This document shows, in pieces, positions 10,650 through 19,811 of a DNA stretch of 64,000 nt. Position 1 is the stretch's first letter. Each line of letters begins with the position of its first letter. Source of the stretch: Weeksellaceae bacterium (GTDB lineage Bacteria; Bacteroidota; Bacteroidia; Flavobacteriales; Weeksellaceae); NCBI GenBank assembly GCA_022013695.1, contig JAKLPS010000030.1, positions 20,565 to 84,564 on the forward strand. Reading direction: 5' to 3'. The translations under genes were made by a program, and so were the position numbers. The notes beneath the pieces are model-generated. The model was not told the DNA's origin, ran no database searches, and saw nothing but the letters and a program-made list of their open reading frames with translations.

Positions 10650-11417
10650 ATGAATTACGAAAGTATAAAATTAAGCATAGAAAGCAAAATCGCGGTGTTA
10701 ACCATCAACCGGCCGGAGAGTCTCAACGCTTTGAATGCCCAAGTCTTCAATGATCTGGACAGCGTTTTCGATGATTTGGAATCGGAACCAAGCGTCAATT
10801 GTATCATTATTACCGGAACCGGCGAAAAAGCTTTCGTGGCGGGCGCCGACATTAAGGAATTCCCTTCCTTGAACCAAGATGAGGCAAAACAACTTTCCAA
10901 AAGAGGTCACGATGTCTTCAATAAAATCGAAAATCTCAGCAAACCGGTTATCGCAGCCGTTAATGGATTTGCGCTCGGCGGCGGATTAGAATTGGCGCTT
11001 GCCTGCCACATCCGATATGCCTCAGAAAATGCAAAATTGGGCCTGCCCGAAGTCACATTAGGACTGATTCCCGGCTATGGTGGTACCCAAAGATTGCCCC
11101 GATTAATAGGAAAAGGATTGGCAAACGAAATGATCTTCTCCGCTAAAATGATCACCGCAGAAAAGGCAAAATCTATCGGTCTGGTGAATGAAGTGTTTTC
11201 TCAGGAAGAGCTGATTCCCAAAACAAAGGAATTGGCAACCCTGATTGCAAAAAATTCGCCACAAGGGATTGCAAAAGCCATCAAAGCCGTCAATGCCAGC
11301 GACTCGGACAATGGAATGGAAACAGAAATCAATTCTTTTGGAGACCTCTTCGGCCAAGAAGATTTCAAAGAAGGTGTTTCGGCTTTTTTGGAAAAGAGGA
11401 AGCCCATTTTCAAATAA
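10650..11417 (+). CDS. Enoyl-CoA hydratase/isomerase family protein
   Basis: A 255-residue crotonase-fold enzyme, likely hydrating trans-2-enoyl-CoA during fatty acid or amino acid breakdown. The CoA/oxyanion-hole segments AGADIKEFPS and NGFALGGGLELALACHI are present, as is the second catalytic region LGLPEVTLGLIPGYGGTQR, where both glutamates expected for a hydratase can be seen. The end KEGVSAFLEKRKPIFK is typical. It is followed 9 bp later by the dCMP deaminase gene and probably shares its transcript. Exact acyl chain preference cannot be read from the sequence. Confidence 0.9.
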   Translation: MNYESIKLSIESKIAVLTINRPESLNALNAQVFNDLDSVFDDLESEPSVNCIIITGTGEKAFVAGADIKEFPSLNQDEAKQLSKRGHDVFNKIENLSKPVIAAVNGFALGGGLELALACHIRYASENAKLGLPEVTLGLIPGYGGTQRLPRLIGKGLANEMIFSAKMITAEKAKSIGLVNEVFSQEELIPKTKELATLIAKNSPQGIAKAIKAVNASDSDNGMETEINSFGDLFGQEDFKEGVSAFLEKRKPIFK

Positions 11418-11426
11418 ATTTTGATA

Positions 11427-11858
11427 ATGGATTACAACAAATTCGATATCGCCTATCTCAAAATGGCGGCAGAATGGCGAAACCTATCTTACTGCAAGCG
11501 AAAAAAAGTCGGCGCACTGATCGTAAAAGACCGAATGATCATCTCCGATGGCTACAACGGGACACCCTCCGGATTTGAAAATATATGCGAAGACGAGCAA
11601 GGCAAAACGTACTGGTACGTCCTTCATGCAGAGGCCAACGCCATCCTCAAAATTGCAAGCAGCACGCAATCCTGCAAAGATGCCACGCTCTACATCACGA
11701 TGTCGCCCTGCAAGGAGTGCAGCAAACTGATCCTGCAGGCGGGCATAAAAAAAGTAGTTTATATGACCAATTATTCAGACGACAGCGGACTGGAGTTTTT
11801 AAAAAATGCCGGCATCGAAATTCTAAACATTACGGAACAGGAACTTTATCTTTTATGA
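11427..11858 (+). CDS. Deoxycytidylate deaminase family protein
   Basis: A 143-residue zinc deaminase that should convert dCMP to dUMP for thymidylate synthesis. The ATG at 11427 (MDYNKFDIAY) is preferred over the TTG two codons earlier. The zinc site is complete: HAE at residues 67-69 with the proton-shuttle glutamate, and the PCKEC pair at residues 95 and 98. The GYNGTPSGF loop at about 42-50 is characteristic of dCMP deaminases rather than cytosine or tRNA adenosine deaminases. It lies between an enoyl-CoA hydratase (9 bp) and xerD (35 bp). Confidence 0.9.
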   Translation: MDYNKFDIAYLKMAAEWRNLSYCKRKKVGALIVKDRMIISDGYNGTPSGFENICEDEQGKTYWYVLHAEANAILKIASSTQSCKDATLYITMSPCKECSKLILQAGIKKVVYMTNYSDDSGLEFLKNAGIEILNITEQELYLL

Positions 11859-11893
11859 ACAAAAACGCATAAAAGAAAACTAAAAATCACAAA

Positions 11894-12805
11894 ATGAACT
11901 GGGCCGAAAAAATAAACGATTTCTCCAATTTCCTTCGGTTTGAAAAAAATTTTTCCGACAACACTATGGATGCTTACCTTCGAGACATCAAAAGACTCGA
12001 AAAATTCGCGAATACGGATTTGGACGAGATTTCTCCGCAAGACATCAGCTACGAAAACCTGCAAGAATACCTTTATCAATTATCAAAAAAAAAGATGAGC
12101 GAGCGCTCGCAAGCCCGCGGCATCTCCTCTCTTAAAGCATTTTTCAAATTTTTGCTGGAGGAGGAATACCGCGACGACAATCCGGCGGCACTCTTAGAAA
12201 GTCCGAAATTGGGGCTCTACCTACCCGACACCTTGAGCATAGAAGATGTGGACAAAATCATCGACAGCATAGATACCGACACCGATATTGGAATAAGAAA
12301 TCATTGTATTTTGGAAGTGCTATATGGCTGCGGTCTTCGCGTTTCGGAGTTGGTGAATCTCAAAATCTCCAATATCAACTTCAAAGAAAACTATCTGCTG
12401 GTAGAAGGAAAAGGCGACAAAACACGGCTCGTGCCTTTGGCGACCACGACCGCCGGCTATATTCTAAATTATATTAAAACCATCAGAAGCCAAGCCAAAA
12501 TCGGCAAAAAATCGCAGGATATTTTATTCCTGAACAACCGCGGAAACCGAATGTCCCGAGTCATCGTCTTTATCATTATCAAGGATTTGGCGCAAAAAGC
12601 AGGCATCAACAAAAATATTTCGCCGCACACCTTCCGGCATTCTTTCGCCACGCATCTGCTGCAGAACGGCGCCGATCTTCGTTTTATTCAGGAAATGCTG
12701 GGACACAGCAGCATCACAACCACTCAGATTTACACGCATCTGAAAACCGAGGAGTTGAGAGACGTCATCATCCAATTTCATCCGCGAAACAAAAAAGCGA
12801 TCTAA
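11894..12805 (+). CDS. xerD: Site-specific tyrosine recombinase XerD
   Basis: Resolves chromosome dimers at dif together with XerC. The 303 residues have an N-terminal SAM-like core-binding domain (about 5-90) and a C-terminal catalytic domain. The catalytic set is visible: Arg149 in GCGLRVSEL, HTFRH with His245 and Arg248, LGHSSITTTQIY with His271 and the tyrosine near 280. The context of housekeeping genes, the normal length and the absence of att-like repeats argue against a phage integrase. It is co-directional with the deaminase upstream and the Nudix gene downstream. Confidence 0.9.
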   Translation: MNWAEKINDFSNFLRFEKNFSDNTMDAYLRDIKRLEKFANTDLDEISPQDISYENLQEYLYQLSKKKMSERSQARGISSLKAFFKFLLEEEYRDDNPAALLESPKLGLYLPDTLSIEDVDKIIDSIDTDTDIGIRNHCILEVLYGCGLRVSELVNLKISNINFKENYLLVEGKGDKTRLVPLATTTAGYILNYIKTIRSQAKIGKKSQDILFLNNRGNRMSRVIVFIIIKDLAQKAGINKNISPHTFRHSFATHLLQNGADLRFIQEMLGHSSITTTQIYTHLKTEELRDVIIQFHPRNKKAI

Positions 12806-12861
12806 ATTCCGGGGAAATCGGCTCAAGTGGGATTTTCGCATTTTTTCATTAATTTTACCCT

Positions 12862-13380
12862 ATGGAAAATCTGACATTCTGCCCAAAATGCGGACAAGAA
12901 ACATTACAATGGGATCACATCAGCAAGTTCAGTTGTGGCCACTGCGATTTTGTGTTGTTCCACAATACCGCCGCTGCCGTAGCCGTGATCATACAATGTG
13001 AAAACGAAATATTTTTTACGGTGCGAAATCAGGAACCGGGCAAAGGAAAACTCGATCTACCGGGCGGTTTTAGCGATCCAAAAGAATCTGCCGAAGAAAC
13101 CTGCGCCAGAGAACTTGACGAAGAATTGGAACTGAAAATTGATATACAAAAATTACAATATTTGGGCAGCCGACCCAACATTTATCCTTATAAAAACATC
13201 GATTACAACACGATGGATTTATTTTTTCTATATAAAGTGGAAGAAAAGTTCGAGATCCAATTGGAAGAATCGGAAATATCAGCCGGCATGTGGATTCCAA
13301 TTTCTGAAATCGAAATTGACAAGATTGCTTTTGAGTCGCAGAAAGATTTTATCAAAAATATCTTGGAAAAGTTTCCATAA
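12862..13380 (+). CDS. Nudix hydrolase with N-terminal zinc ribbon
   Basis: A 172-residue protein combining a four-cysteine zinc ribbon (CPKCGQ near residue 7 and CGHCDF near residue 29) with a Nudix domain. The Nudix box starts at GGFSDPKESAEE and continues CARELDEELEL, giving the REx2EE core; the glycine late in the box is replaced by leucine. This arrangement resembles NADH pyrophosphatase-like and general NUDIX housekeeping hydrolases. Substrate unknown. It follows xerD by 56 bp and converges on the redoxin gene with a 55-bp gap. Confidence 0.85.
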   Translation: MENLTFCPKCGQETLQWDHISKFSCGHCDFVLFHNTAAAVAVIIQCENEIFFTVRNQEPGKGKLDLPGGFSDPKESAEETCARELDEELELKIDIQKLQYLGSRPNIYPYKNIDYNTMDLFFLYKVEEKFEIQLEESEISAGMWIPISEIEIDKIAFESQKDFIKNILEKFP

Positions 13381-13435
13381 AAAAAACGGCTCGTAGAAAA
13401 ACGAAACAGTTTGCTTTTACCGAAAAAATTCCAAA

Positions 13436-14011
13436 TTAATTTCGGGCTTCTTTCTTTTTCCACTTGATGTTGCAGCCCAAGCTCGGTCTTTGCAAATCTT
13501 CTTGCGCTTGTCCTGCCAAATGATTTTCGAAAGCGATAATCAAATCTTCGCCGGTGATTTCCTTTTGATTTCCGGGTCGCGAGTCGTCCATCTGCCCGCG
13601 GTAGATCAGTTTTAAATCGTCATTGAAGAAGTAGAAATCGGGCGTGCAAGCCGCATCATAAGCCTTCGCAACATCCTGACTTTCATCAAATAGATAAGGA
13701 AATTTGATGTTTTTTTCCTGTACAAATTCCACCATCTTCTCCGGAGAATCCGCCGGATATTGATCCGCATCGTTGGCGTTGATGCCAATAAATTCGATGC
13801 CTTGCGATCGATAATCTTCGTACAATTCCTCCAGTTTATCAATGATATGAAGCACAAACGGGCAGTGATTGCACATAAAAACTATTAAAGTTCCTTTTTT
13901 GCCTTTCAAAGAATCCAAACTTTGGATTTCGTTGTTTTTCGCTGGATTTGGAAGGCTGAAGTCGGGCGCTTTTGTGCCTAAAGCCAGCATATTGGATGGT
14001 GTATTGGACAT
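13436..14011 (-). CDS. AhpC/TSA-type thioredoxin-fold protein
   Basis: A 191-residue redoxin of the peroxiredoxin-like group. The start MSNTPSNMLALG at 14011 fits the family; a longer frame to 14056 adds 15 residues without any homology feature. After the LGTKAPDFSLPNP lead comes VFMCNHCPFV, a CxxC motif in the place of the active-site cysteine. ASNAND-type and YAACTPDFYFF segments follow, as in thiol-disulfide reductases of this group. No signal peptide is visible, so it is probably cytoplasmic. Its partner is unknown. It lies 66 bp downstream of miaA on the same strand. Confidence 0.82.
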   Translation of the reverse strand: MSNTPSNMLALGTKAPDFSLPNPAKNNEIQSLDSLKGKKGTLIVFMCNHCPFVLHIIDKLEELYEDYRSQGIEFIGINANDADQYPADSPEKMVEFVQEKNIKFPYLFDESQDVAKAYDAACTPDFYFFNDDLKLIYRGQMDDSRPGNQKEITGEDLIIAFENHLAGQAQEDLQRPSLGCNIKWKKKEARN

Positions 14012-14077
14012 AAATTTTTTGTTTAAAGTAAGATATAACAATTTACCAATTCGCAAAATGGTCTCACTAATAAATAT

Positions 14078-14977
14078 TTAGGGCATAATGGATGGCAAAG
14101 ATAAGGCTTCTGAAAGAGAATTATCAAAACAAACCCAATTCACATTTTCCAATTTGCGGTTCCAAGTCATTTGACGTTTTGCGTATCGGCGCGAATTTTT
14201 CTTGATTTCGGAAACGGCGAACTCCAAATCCCATTCGCCATCAAAATATCGGAACAATTCCGCATAACCGACGGTTTGTAGCGCCACTTTATCTCTGTCT
14301 GCAATTAATCTTTTAGCCTCTTCCAGTAAACCTTTTTCCATCATTTGATCGACACGGCGGTTGATTCTTTCGTAGACGATTTCTCTCGGCGCGTCGATTC
14401 CGATTCTGATGGTTTCGAAATCCCGTTTTGGTTTTGGTAAACTAAGATTTTCGGTATAGGTTTTTCCCGTTTGCCAGATGATGTCGATCGCACGCAGAAG
14501 TCTTCGCGGATTATCTTTATCTACCGTTGCAAAATATTCCGGATCCATTTCCTGCAGTAATTTTTGCAAGGTTTCGATGCCTTGATTTTTTAAAATTTCA
14601 TTCATTTTTTTTTGATGATCTTCGTCCGCTTCTGGCAGATCATTCATTCCTTCGACCACGGCTTTTTCGTACATTCCGCTGCCCCCGACCATTATGGCGA
14701 TATCTTTTTCGGCGAAGATTTCGTTTAGTTTTTTCAAAGCATCTTGCTCATATTGCCCGATGGAATAATAATCATCAATGCTCAAATTGCCCACAAAATA
14801 ATGTTTTGCCTCTGCCAATTCGGATTCGGTTGGCATCGCCGTTCCGATTTTCAGTTCCCGATAGAATTGTCTGGAATCGCAGGAAATAATTTCTGTGTCT
14901 AGATGCGTAGCCAGATCGATGGCCAATCTGGTTTTGCCGATTCCTGTAGTTCCGATGATGGATATGAGACGCTTCAC
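14078..14977 (-). CDS. miaA: tRNA dimethylallyltransferase
   Basis: Attaches the dimethylallyl group to N6 of adenosine 37 in tRNAs reading codons that start with U; the product is the substrate of MiaB, whose gene also lies in this window (36135). The 299 residues begin with the P-loop GTTGIGKTRLA (residues 9-19), followed by ISCDSRQFYREL, the tRNA-contacting aspartate region, and MVGGSGMYEKAVVEG. The C-terminal RRYAKRQMTW motif is typical. A TAAATTTG box lies just upstream on the minus strand at 14992-14999. Confidence 0.95.
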   Translation of the reverse strand: MKRLISIIGTTGIGKTRLAIDLATHLDTEIISCDSRQFYRELKIGTAMPTESELAEAKHYFVGNLSIDDYYSIGQYEQDALKKLNEIFAEKDIAIMVGGSGMYEKAVVEGMNDLPEADEDHQKKMNEILKNQGIETLQKLLQEMDPEYFATVDKDNPRRLLRAIDIIWQTGKTYTENLSLPKPKRDFETIRIGIDAPREIVYERINRRVDQMMEKGLLEEAKRLIADRDKVALQTVGYAELFRYFDGEWDLEFAVSEIKKNSRRYAKRQMTWNRKLENVNWVCFDNSLSEALSLPSIMP

Positions 14978-15198
14978 GCAAAATATTTTTGCAAATTTAC
15001 AAAATGAGATTCACTTTTTTAATCAGCACAAAAGTTGCATAAGACAGTTGTAGAAAAGTCCCAAAAAGAATAGTTAAAACTTTTTTATAACTTTTTTGGT
15101 TGCTATTATTGATAAAAACTTTGTGACTTTTGGGGGAGAAAAAACATCGGTAATATGATTAGAAAGTTTCTCAATTATTACTTAATTTTACCGTCGTT

Positions 15199-16353
15199 AT
15201 GGCTTTAAGACTTCCCAATTCCAAACTTCCAAATGTTGGAACTACCATTTTTACAGAAATGTCTCTATTGGCTCAGCAGGAAAACGCCGTGAACCTTTCT
15301 CAGGGATTTCCGGATTATCTGCCGGATCAAAATTTATTAGAATATCTTGGTGATTTTGCAAAGCAGGGTTACAATCAGTACGCACCACTGTTCGGGATTA
15401 TAGAACTGCGCGAAGCGATTTCTGCAAAATTCAATTCGCAATATCAAGTGGATTATCATTCTGCTTCCGAAATTAATATCACGGCTGGCGGGACGCAAGC
15501 CATTTTCACCGTGATTTCTACTTTTGTGGAAAAAGATGACGAAGTAATCATCTTCGAACCGGCTTACGATTGCTATGAACCGGCGATTATTCTGAACGGA
15601 GCCGTTGTCAAAAATGTCAAAATGCATTATCCGGATTATGAAATCCGTTGGGAAGAAGTGAAAAAACTAGTTGGCAATAAGACAAAAATGATCATCATCA
15701 ATAACCCCAATAATCCTACTGGGAAAATCCTGAAACAAAATGATATCGACGAATTAATCGCCATTGTGAAGGGCACGAACATCATCATCCTGAGCGACGA
15801 AGTCTATGAAAGCATCACATTCGATGGGAAAAAGCATTTGACCTTAGCCCGATATCCCGAACTGAAAGAAAGAACCTTTGTTGTAGGCTCTTTTGGAAAA
15901 TTACTTCATATTACCGGTTGGAAGATTGGCTACCTTGCTGCGCCAGAAGCGTTGATGAAAGAGTTTCGGAAAGTCCACCAGTTCAATGTTTTCTGCGTGA
16001 ACACGCCGGCGCAATATGCGATTGCGAAATATTTGGAAAACATGGAGGATTTTTCCGAAATTTCTACTTTCTTCGAAGAGAAAAGAAATTATTTCAGGAG
16101 TGCGTTATCAGCAACGCCTTTTCAATTGTTGGATTGCGAAGGGACTTATTTTCTGTCCGCCCACTTTGGTTCGATTTCTGATAAGCAAGACAAGGATTTC
16201 TGCCATTGGCTGACGAAGGAATGTAAGGTTGCGACCATCCCATTTTCGGCCTTTTATCAAGATAAAACCGACGAAAAAGTGATCCGATTTTGCTTTGCGA
16301 AAAAACAAGAAACGCTGGATAGAGCTATAGAACAATTGTTAAAAATAAAATAA
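15199..16353 (+). CDS. Class I aminotransferase (methionine/kynurenine type)
   Basis: A 384-residue PLP enzyme of fold type I. NITAGGTQAIF near residue 96, NNPNNPTGKIL near residue 171, LSDEVYESI, and the Schiff-base lysine in VVGSFGKLLHITGWKIGY near residue 234 are all visible. The sequence resembles the methionine aminotransferase YbdL and kynurenine aminotransferases, so it may transaminate methionine or aromatic amino acids with 2-oxo acids. It is divergent from miaA across a 221-bp gap in which only a possible promoter area, no structured element, is seen. The DUF2911 gene follows 15 bp downstream. Confidence 0.85.
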   Translation: MALRLPNSKLPNVGTTIFTEMSLLAQQENAVNLSQGFPDYLPDQNLLEYLGDFAKQGYNQYAPLFGIIELREAISAKFNSQYQVDYHSASEINITAGGTQAIFTVISTFVEKDDEVIIFEPAYDCYEPAIILNGAVVKNVKMHYPDYEIRWEEVKKLVGNKTKMIIINNPNNPTGKILKQNDIDELIAIVKGTNIIILSDEVYESITFDGKKHLTLARYPELKERTFVVGSFGKLLHITGWKIGYLAAPEALMKEFRKVHQFNVFCVNTPAQYAIAKYLENMEDFSEISTFFEEKRNYFRSALSATPFQLLDCEGTYFLSAHFGSISDKQDKDFCHWLTKECKVATIPFSAFYQDKTDEKVIRFCFAKKQETLDRAIEQLLKIK

Positions 16354-16368
16354 AAATAATCAAAATTT

Positions 16369-16935
16369 ATGAAAAATTTAATTTTAGTCGCTACATTGCT
16401 AATGGGATTCAGCGCCTTTTCGCAAAACAAAATGGATCCCTCCAAAGTATCCTACCCACCTGCTGATGCGAGTCCGATGGATGCGACTTATTTTCCACTT
16501 CAGGTGACGTCTTCCAAAACAGAAACCCCGAAAGTGAAAGTCTTGTACTCGCGACCGCAAAAAAAGAACAGGGTCATCTTTGGAAACCTCGTGAAATATG
16601 GGGAAATCTGGAGAATGGGCGCCAATGAAAATACGGAAATCAAATTCTATACTCCGGTAAAAATTGCTGGAAAAGACATCCCGGCAGGGACTTACAGCTT
16701 GTTTGCCATCCCCAATGAAAAAGAATGGACGATCGTTCTAAACTCCGATGTTGATAAATGGGGCGCCTTTTCCTACGACAAGAGCAAAGATGTTGTAAGG
16801 CTGAATGTGCCGACTGAGAAAACCGCCTCTGTTATCGAATATTTTTCAATCTCTTTTGTACAGACGAAGCTGGGAGCCGATTTGTATTCCGGCTGGGACA
16901 GCACCCAAGTGAAATTTGCCATCGAGTTTAAGTAA
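16369..16935 (+). CDS. Secreted DUF2911 protein
   Basis: A 188-residue protein with a clear signal peptide (MKNLILVATLLMGFSAFSQ, cleavage near residue 19). The core PRPQKKNRVIFGNL-like segment, read here as SRPQKKNRVIFG, followed by WRMGANENTEIKF and AGTYSLFAIPNEKEWTIV, matches the DUF2911 family of Bacteroidota exported proteins, whose function is unknown. It follows the aminotransferase by 15 bp and is closed by a hairpin terminator at 16959-16988. No catalytic residues are evident. Confidence 0.85.
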   Translation: MKNLILVATLLMGFSAFSQNKMDPSKVSYPPADASPMDATYFPLQVTSSKTETPKVKVLYSRPQKKNRVIFGNLVKYGEIWRMGANENTEIKFYTPVKIAGKDIPAGTYSLFAIPNEKEWTIVLNSDVDKWGAFSYDKSKDVVRLNVPTEKTASVIEYFSISFVQTKLGADLYSGWDSTQVKFAIEFK

Positions 16936-16958
16936 ATTTTAAGCATAATTACTGATAC

Positions 16959-16988
16959 AGTCTTGTCAATGTTCTGCCAAGACTTTTT
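16959..16988 (+). terminator. Terminator after the DUF2911 gene
   Basis: Stem AGTCTTG (16959-16965) with CAAGACT (16978-16984), 12-nt loop, and a run of five to six T directly after. It overlaps the last codon of the converging HAD gene. Confidence 0.7.
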
Positions 16989-17617
16989 TAGTTTATAATT
17001 TTTATCAAATCCGCAAAATTTTCTATCTTAATGCCGGGATTTTCTATTTTGCCAAAACCATAAGCGGCATAGATGAAATCTACACTGGCCTTGTCGCAGG
17101 ATTCTTTGTCCCAGATGGTATCGCCCACATAAACCGGATTTTGAAGTTCATTTCGTTTAATTATCAACCGTATATTTTCGTCTTTGGGCAATTTGTTGTT
17201 TCCAAAACACTCATAATCGGTGAAATATTTGTTAAAATGGTGGTAATTCAAAAAGGTTTCGATGTATCCCGCCATACAATTGCTGACAATAAAAAGTTTA
17301 TAATTTTTGCTGAGTTTTTCCAGCGTTTCGGGGATATCAGGAAATAATTTTCCGCCCGTTTTGCTCAAATAATCTTTCTCTTTTTTGCTGTAAATTTCTA
17401 TAAAATCGGGTAGTTTTTCTTTTGGGATAAAATTAAAATGCTGCGCAAAGATGTCATCCATCTTCATGCCGGAAAAGTTCCGGATGTCCAAAGCCGTCAG
17501 ATGAACTTCATAACCTATTTCCTTGATGCTGTCATTAAAAGCGCGAACAACGGTTTCGGAAGCGTCCCAAAGCGTTCCGTCCAAATCAAAAATAATGCTG
17601 TCTCTATCTTTTTTCAT
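16988..17617 (-). CDS. HAD-family phosphatase
   Basis: A 209-residue haloacid-dehalogenase-type hydrolase. The chosen ATG at 17617 gives MKKDRDSIIFDLDGTLWDAS with the nucleophile DLDGT motif at once; the frame open up to 17935 lies wholly inside hutI and is rejected. FIVSNCMAGYIETFL is motif II, KLPKDENIRLII holds the motif III lysine area, and VYVGDTIWDKES is motif IV. It resembles phosphoglycolate phosphatase-like sugar phosphatases; substrate unknown. Its start overlaps the hutI stop by four bases (ATGA), so the two are translationally coupled. Confidence 0.85.
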   Translation of the reverse strand: MKKDRDSIIFDLDGTLWDASETVVRAFNDSIKEIGYEVHLTALDIRNFSGMKMDDIFAQHFNFIPKEKLPDFIEIYSKKEKDYLSKTGGKLFPDIPETLEKLSKNYKLFIVSNCMAGYIETFLNYHHFNKYFTDYECFGNNKLPKDENIRLIIKRNELQNPVYVGDTIWDKESCDKASVDFIYAAYGFGKIENPGIKIENFADLIKIIN

Positions 17618-18840
17618 AAAACCGATTTTCCGTTGATGTAAACTTTTGATGGAATCAAGCTTCCTTGATTGTAAAGTATATTTTGGAAATTGTCTGTTTC
17701 GTAGATCGCGAAATCTGCTTTTTTCCCTTTTGCGAGAATACCCCGATCGTGCAAATCCAGAGCAAAAGCGGCGCGAAAAGTGAGAGCCGCCAAAACCTCG
17801 GCGGTAGACAATTTCTGATAGGTGGCAAGAATCGAAGCTTGCGTCACGAGTTGGCCCATCGGCGCAGAGCCGGGATTCCAGTCCGAGGCGATGGCTAGGA
17901 TTCCGCCATTGTCGAGGATTTTTCTTGCAGGACAAAAAGGCTCACCTAAACCTAAACTTGCGCCCGGCAAAGCAATTGCGACCGTTTCTGAGCTGGCTAA
18001 AAATTCGATATCTGCGTCGATACTTGCTTCCAGATGGTCTGCAGATTTGGCGCCCACTTCTACCGCAATTCGCGAACTGCCTGATGTAAATTGATCGGCA
18101 TGAACGGTAATTTGGAAACCTAATTCTTTCGCTTTCAAAAGGAATTCCTTGCTTTCTTCTTGCTGGAAGGCGGATTTTTCTATGAAAATATCCACACGAT
18201 TTGCTAGATTTTCTTCCTTTACAAGGGGTAATATTTCGTCTATAATATAATTGAGATAATCCTGAGAAGATCCTTCGAAATCTTTTGGTTTTAGATGCGC
18301 CGCCAGACAAGTAGGAACCAGCGTTGCATCTGTTTGGGTCTGTGCTTTTTTGATGGCGCGCAGCTTTTTGAGTTCTTCGTCAACATTCAATCCGTAGCCG
18401 CTTTTGATCTCGATGGTAGTGATGCCTTGCTTCAATAAAAAACGCACGCGTTTGAGAATTCCATCCGTGAGTTCATCTTCGGAGGCCTGTCTTGTGTGCA
18501 GAACAGAGCTCCAGATTCCGCCGCCGGATTCTGCGATTTCGAGATAGGATTTCCCCGAATTCCGCAAGGCAAAATCATTCGCGCGATGGCCTCCGAAACA
18601 AATATGCGTATGCGCATCTACAAAAGCCGGAATTGCAATCTGCTGATTTTCAACCAAATCGATGTCACTTTGAGGAGATTTTTGTTTTATGAAATCATAA
18701 TTTCCAACTTCTAAGATTTGTCCGTTTTCTGTCAGAATTCCGCCATCGATAATGATCTCCAGATTTTCGTCTCTTAATTTTCCCTTCAATGGAAGATGGT
18801 CTAATGTAACAATTTGCCTGAAAGGACCTGATAATTTCAT
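17614..18840 (-). CDS. hutI: Imidazolonepropionase
   Basis: Opens the ring of imidazolonepropionate to N-formimino-glutamate in histidine breakdown. The 408 residues carry the metal-binding VDAHTHICFGGHR near residue 76, EIKSGYGL, TVHADQFTS and SADHLEA with further ligands, and ASDWNPGSAP toward the end. Length and motifs match the family well. No other hut genes are in the window, so the pathway genes are scattered. The HAD phosphatase gene is coupled downstream through an ATGA overlap. Confidence 0.94.
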   Translation of the reverse strand: MKLSGPFRQIVTLDHLPLKGKLRDENLEIIIDGGILTENGQILEVGNYDFIKQKSPQSDIDLVENQQIAIPAFVDAHTHICFGGHRANDFALRNSGKSYLEIAESGGGIWSSVLHTRQASEDELTDGILKRVRFLLKQGITTIEIKSGYGLNVDEELKKLRAIKKAQTQTDATLVPTCLAAHLKPKDFEGSSQDYLNYIIDEILPLVKEENLANRVDIFIEKSAFQQEESKEFLLKAKELGFQITVHADQFTSGSSRIAVEVGAKSADHLEASIDADIEFLASSETVAIALPGASLGLGEPFCPARKILDNGGILAIASDWNPGSAPMGQLVTQASILATYQKLSTAEVLAALTFRAAFALDLHDRGILAKGKKADFAIYETDNFQNILYNQGSLIPSKVYINGKSVL

Positions 18841-18968
18841 AGTAAAATTTGAGCTGTAAAAATAATGATAATCTTGAGGTCAAAATAACGAATATTTGCT
18901 AATGTTTTAATAAATCTAAATGTTTTTTATCTTAAAAATCTTTGTATTTTTACCGAAATTTATCATTG

Positions 18969-19646
18969 ATGAAAACACTATTCCTTTCTGCGAGTTTACT
19001 GTTAAGTGGCTTATTTTTGAATGCACAGCAAATTAATTTAGCAAGAAATGCCCAGTTTACAAAATCTATGGATGAGATTAATAGCGGCTCCAAAAAATTA
19101 AAATATACAGATATTCAAGGTTCTCCTTATTATGATGATAATTTTGTTCCAGCAAAACTGGGCGAAAATTCTGGTACTATTTCTATCCGTTATAGCCCTT
19201 TTTTAGATTCTATAGAGATTTTGGATGGGCAGACGGGCAATGTTTATGTGATTCCCAAGGAGCAACAATATCCAAAATTCACGTTTGAAACCACGAAGGA
19301 AAAGCTGATTCTTGTAAATACTAATAATGAATACTCTGGATATTTCTTCGAATTGGTTGGCGGAAAAAACCGACTTTTGCGAAAAAATATTACAAAATTT
19401 GTTGATGAGACGCCACCTCCAAACACCTTGGTTCCAGGAATTCCGGCAAAATTTGAGGCTCAAAAACCGATCTATTTTATTAAAACTGAAGATAATTTCA
19501 TTAAGATTACCAAGAAAGCAGATGATCTCATCAATGCTTTGCAAGAAGATAAAAAGGAGGCGGTTAAGGATTTTATTAAAACCAATAAAATAAAATTGAA
19601 CGATGAAATGGATCTTATTAAATTGGTGACTTTCTTGAATAAATAG
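18969..19646 (+). CDS. Secreted protein of unknown function
   Basis: A 225-residue protein; the ATG at 18969 gives the signal peptide MKTLFLSASLLLSGLFLNAQ, a better start than the in-frame upstream codon at 18942. The mature part is rich in charged residues and has a proline-containing stretch ETPPPNTLVPGIPAKFEAQK, then a helical, lysine-rich end. I do not recognise a named family; similar proteins are widespread as single secreted products in flavobacteria. It is diverged from hutI. Neighbours give no hint of role. Confidence 0.7.
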   Translation: MKTLFLSASLLLSGLFLNAQQINLARNAQFTKSMDEINSGSKKLKYTDIQGSPYYDDNFVPAKLGENSGTISIRYSPFLDSIEILDGQTGNVYVIPKEQQYPKFTFETTKEKLILVNTNNEYSGYFFELVGGKNRLLRKNITKFVDETPPPNTLVPGIPAKFEAQKPIYFIKTEDNFIKITKKADDLINALQEDKKEAVKDFIKTNKIKLNDEMDLIKLVTFLNK

Positions 19647-19811
19647 TACGAAGCAGACCATCTGCAGCAAAGTTCTATCAATTAGCAATTTCGGAAGTTG
19701 AGCCTTGTCGGTCAACAAAAAATTACTGAAATTAAAAATAGAAGACCTTGTTTTACTTTTGGAGGCGATTTATAATTAAAATATTATATTGCACAACATA
19801 TAATTTGACTT

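Noticed and set aside
11894..12805. Phage or island integrase
   Set aside because: Length, catalytic set and context fit housekeeping XerD; no att repeats or phage genes lie near.
16988..17935. HAD gene extended to 17935
   Set aside because: The added 106 codons lie inside hutI and look arginine-rich and random; the ATG at 17617 with ATGA overlap is natural.
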